Made by a program: the position numbers and the translations under genes
Assembly: GCA_905182995.1 (NCBI GenBank)
Contig: CAJJDP010000088.1
Span: 205,381 to 269,380, forward strand
Source: Paramecium octaurelia
Lineage: Eukaryota > Ciliophora > Oligohymenophorea > Peniculida > Parameciidae
Reading direction: 5' to 3'
DNA: 64,000 nt
The notes under the pieces: model-generated
The model's database searches: none
Told to the model about the DNA's origin: nothing
What the model saw: the letters and a program-made list of their open reading frames with translations, nothing else
Part shown: positions 61,658-64,000 of the stretch, in pieces
Layout of the letters: every line of letters begins with the position of its first letter
Position numbering within the stretch: position 1 is the stretch's first letter

Positions 61658-62657
61658 GATATTTAAATTTAATATGAAATCTTAATTTCCTTAGCTTTAT
61701 ATATATTTTTATATTTTAGTATGTATTAACTCACCAAAAGTGCGTAAATAGTCATCGAATAATAAGCTATAATTAATAATATATCACTTTATAATTGAAA
61801 ATAATTGCAAATCATTAAAAACAGATTGAAATCAAACATTTTTGTCTCAAATTGATTTTCCTTAGATCTAGAATTTGATGTGTATTTAGTTTTGATCATA
61901 AAAAGGTTTCTATTATATATGATAGAGTATTTAAATATAATGGTGAGATAAAAATTAAAGTGAGTCCTTAAACTTAGATGCTTTGAAATATTAATATATA
62001 TCTATATTGATCAAAAATGAGATAAAGAATGAAAATTAGCAATAATAGATAATCAAAAAGTATGAACTAACCTTATAAAAGGATTATAAATCTAAGCATT
62101 TTTTCATAAATAAATGAGAATAAATTGCTAGATAAGAATTATACAATTGTCAAGATATTTGAACAAGATTTCTCTTAATATATCCTTAACACATACTTTG
62201 GTTTATAGGTCAGAATAGACTTTAAATTAGTGCTGTTAAAAATAAAATTAATTTTGTCAACGGAAATAAAATTGATATTTGTATTCAAATAAAATCAAAA
62301 TGGTATTATATTAGTCATTTTTAAATTGAACCAAGATACTAATTTTTCACATTCTAATCATTGAAACTATTTTATTTCTTAGATGAAAGTGACATGAATC
62401 TAGACTTCTATTACATTGTTATAAACTCACCTTTGAAAATATTGGTAAGAGTTTATAAGTTTTTCAATTACATCTTGAATTGTAATAAATGCCCTTTAGG
62501 AACTTCTCTTTACATTCATATATATATTTAAGAAAAATTTAAAGTGTATTCCCAAGAAGATATAATTTAAGAATATTTCTAAAATTAGAATTTTGTTATT
62601 AATTTGTTAAATTAACATACTGAGTGATTCTTATTGTTTATATATAATTTATAATAA
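61658..62657. other. Intergenic, AT-rich
   Basis: About 1 kb upstream of the H+-PPase and downstream of the zinc-finger gene on the same strand. No supportable gene; most of it (from 61730) recurs at 63145-64000. Confidence 0.5.
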
Positions 62658-63143
62658 TCATCGGTCTAATTTGCTTCTGTTAATATATTGGTTTTGTCCG
62701 CACTTTGTACATTTGTCATAGAAACAAGTCCTATGAAATATTTTCTTGCATTTTCTGCAGTACTAAGTTCCAATTATATCAAAGATGTAAATATTACCTT
62801 TTAGACATTCAGCACATTTAACACTTAATTTTTGACACTATGGACATTTAGAGATGTGTTCTAAGCCATAATCATAGGCACTAGTAGCAATTTTAAATAA
62901 AGTTTTATTATTAATGTCGATGAAATTTTATATACTGAATAGGTTAATAGGTAATAGTAAATGAGAGTAGTTTTAGGTGAAATTAAAATCAAAATTAAAG
63001 TCTTGGCATAGTAAATCATACATCAATCTCAGAGATCGTTTTTTAATTAGAAAGTCATATAAAATTTGATTCTAATAAACAACATTATCAAAGTAGTTGA
63101 TTTGAAAGATGATTTTCTTCATATTCTTTTAAATGGTCTCATA
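62658..63143 (-). CDS. C-terminal zinc domain of a Rubicon-like (DUF4206/RING_9) protein, 5' end cut by gap
   Basis: About 160 residues visible, uninterrupted. It reads LLCQDFNFDFNFTQNYSH, FKIATSAYDYGLEHISKCPQ, then cysteine pairs CPQCQKLSVKCAEC, YCRKCKKIFHRTCFYDKC and TKCG. The CxxC...CxxC...CxxC...HxxC order is that of the Rubicon-homology zinc region, which in animals binds Rab7 and regulates autophagy and endosome maturation. The first part of the gene should follow on the other side of the N at 63144 but is not in the window, because the DNA after the N is a repeat of upstream sequence. Family call is by pattern only. Confidence 0.68.
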
Positions 63144-63144
63144 N
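63144..63144. other. Single-N assembly join 4
   Basis: One undefined base at the start of the fourth repeated overlap. Confidence 0.95.
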
Positions 63145-64000
63145 CTCACCAAAAGTGCGTAAATAGTCATCGAATAATAAGCTATAATTAATAATATATC
63201 ACTTTATAATTGAAAATAATTGCAAATCATTAAAAACAGATTGAAATCAAACATTTTTGTCTCAAATTGATTTTCCTTAGATCTAGAATTTGATGTGTAT
63301 TTAGTTTTGATCATAAAAAGGTTTCTATTATATATGATAGAGTATTTAAATATAATGGTGAGATAAAAATTAAAGTGAGTCCTTAAACTTAGATGCTTTG
63401 AAATATTAATATATATCTATATTGATCAAAAATGAGATAAAGAATGAAAATTAGCAATAATAGATAATCAAAAAGTATGAACTAACCTTATAAAAGGATT
63501 ATAAATCTAAGCATTTTTTCATAAATAAATGAGAATAAATTGCTAGATAAGAATTATACAATTGTCAAGATATTTGAACAAGATTTCTCTTAATATATCC
63601 TTAACACATACTTTGGTTTATAGGTCAGAATAGACTTTAAATTAGTGCTGTTAAAAATAAAATTAATTTTGTCAACGGAAATAAAATTGATATTTGTATT
63701 CAAATAAAATCAAAATGGTATTATATTAGTCATTTTTAAATTGAACCAAGATACTAATTTTTCACATTCTAATCATTGAAACTATTTTATTTCTTAGATG
63801 AAAGTGACATGAATCTAGACTTCTATTACATTGTTATAAACTCACCTTTGAAAATATTGGTAAGAGTTTATAAGTTTTTCAATTACATCTTGAATTGTAA
63901 TAAATGCCCTTTAGGAACTTCTCTTTACATTCATATATATATTTAAGAAAAATTTAAAGTGTATTCCCAAGAAGATATAATTTAAGAATATTTCTAAAAT
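63145..64000. other. Second copy of AT-rich intergenic DNA
   Basis: Repeats 61730-62585. No gene expected in this part; the zinc-finger gene of the second copy would resume just past the window end. Confidence 0.9.

Larger units (their letters stand above)
61730..64000. repeat. Direct duplication around an N: assembly overlap 4 (second copy runs off the window)
   Basis: Bases from 61730 recur from 63145 (offset 1,415) up to the end of the window, with a lone N at 63144. The first copy is 1,414 bp long (61730-63143); 856 bp of the second are visible. Same pattern as the other three joins. Confidence 0.93.

Noticed and set aside
1..64000. CRISPR arrays, insertion sequences, operons, prophage
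   Set aside because: No regularly spaced repeats, transposase or bacterial-type signals; the genome is clearly ciliate nuclear DNA.

Overview
The window is AT-rich nuclear DNA of a ciliate that reads TAA and TAG as glutamine and uses TGA as its only stop, with very short GT..AG introns (about 20-35 nt). Gene content and style (tiny introns, densely packed intron-poor genes, large ion-channel families, EF-hand kinases) point to the somatic (macronuclear) genome of a Paramecium species. Nearly every gene contains in-frame TAA/TAG, so a standard-code reading shows only fragments; the gene boundaries here come from rereading both strands with TGA as sole stop.

Layout. 1-694: 3' end of a calcium-dependent protein kinase (+). 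821-5727: MROH1-like HEAT-repeat protein (-). 5951-7717: FCP/SCP-type phosphatase (+). 7760-8221 and 8853-9794: two small membrane proteins (-). About 9800-11830: mostly gene-poor, with a tRNA-Pro(CGG). 11835-18730: four-domain voltage-gated cation channel (+). 18810-22652: EAG/CNG-type K+ channel (-). 25167-25658: tail-anchored protein (+). 25698-26386: Rab5-like GTPase (-). 26924-30028: CBM20-TPS-TPP-like protein with degenerate active sites (-). 30712-36720: a second four-domain channel (-), paralogous to the first. 38473-40506: hormone-sensitive-lipase-like hydrolase (+). 40572-43593: three minus-strand genes, including two tandem arrestin-fold genes. 43598-44431: EB1 (+). 46436-48216: coiled-coil protein (+). 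48275-50098: AGC kinase (-). 50318-51160: coiled-coil protein (-). 52783-54044: TLDc protein followed by a small zinc-finger protein (+). 54105-55195: MORN-repeat protein (+). 57172-58604: poorly characterised genes. 58798-59206: mitochondrial uL23 (+). 59270-61657: membrane H+-pyrophosphatase (-). 62658-63143: zinc-binding domain of a Rubicon-like protein (-), cut by a gap.

The assembly carries four single-N joins (24091, 45796, 52193, 63144). At each, the 1.35-1.41 kb before the N is repeated directly after it. These are best read as unmerged contig overlaps, so the extra gene copies next to them are not real duplications.

Functionally the window is rich in excitability and signalling genes (two Ca/Na-type channels, one K+ channel, a CDPK, an AGC kinase, a Rab, arrestin-fold trafficking adaptors) plus cytoskeletal (EB1, MORN) and acidocalcisome/vacuole (H+-PPase) functions. 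Nothing links them as an operon-like system. The most interesting biology is the channel pair with all-aspartate selectivity rings and the trehalose-synthase-like protein that has lost the catalytic residues of both of its enzyme domains.
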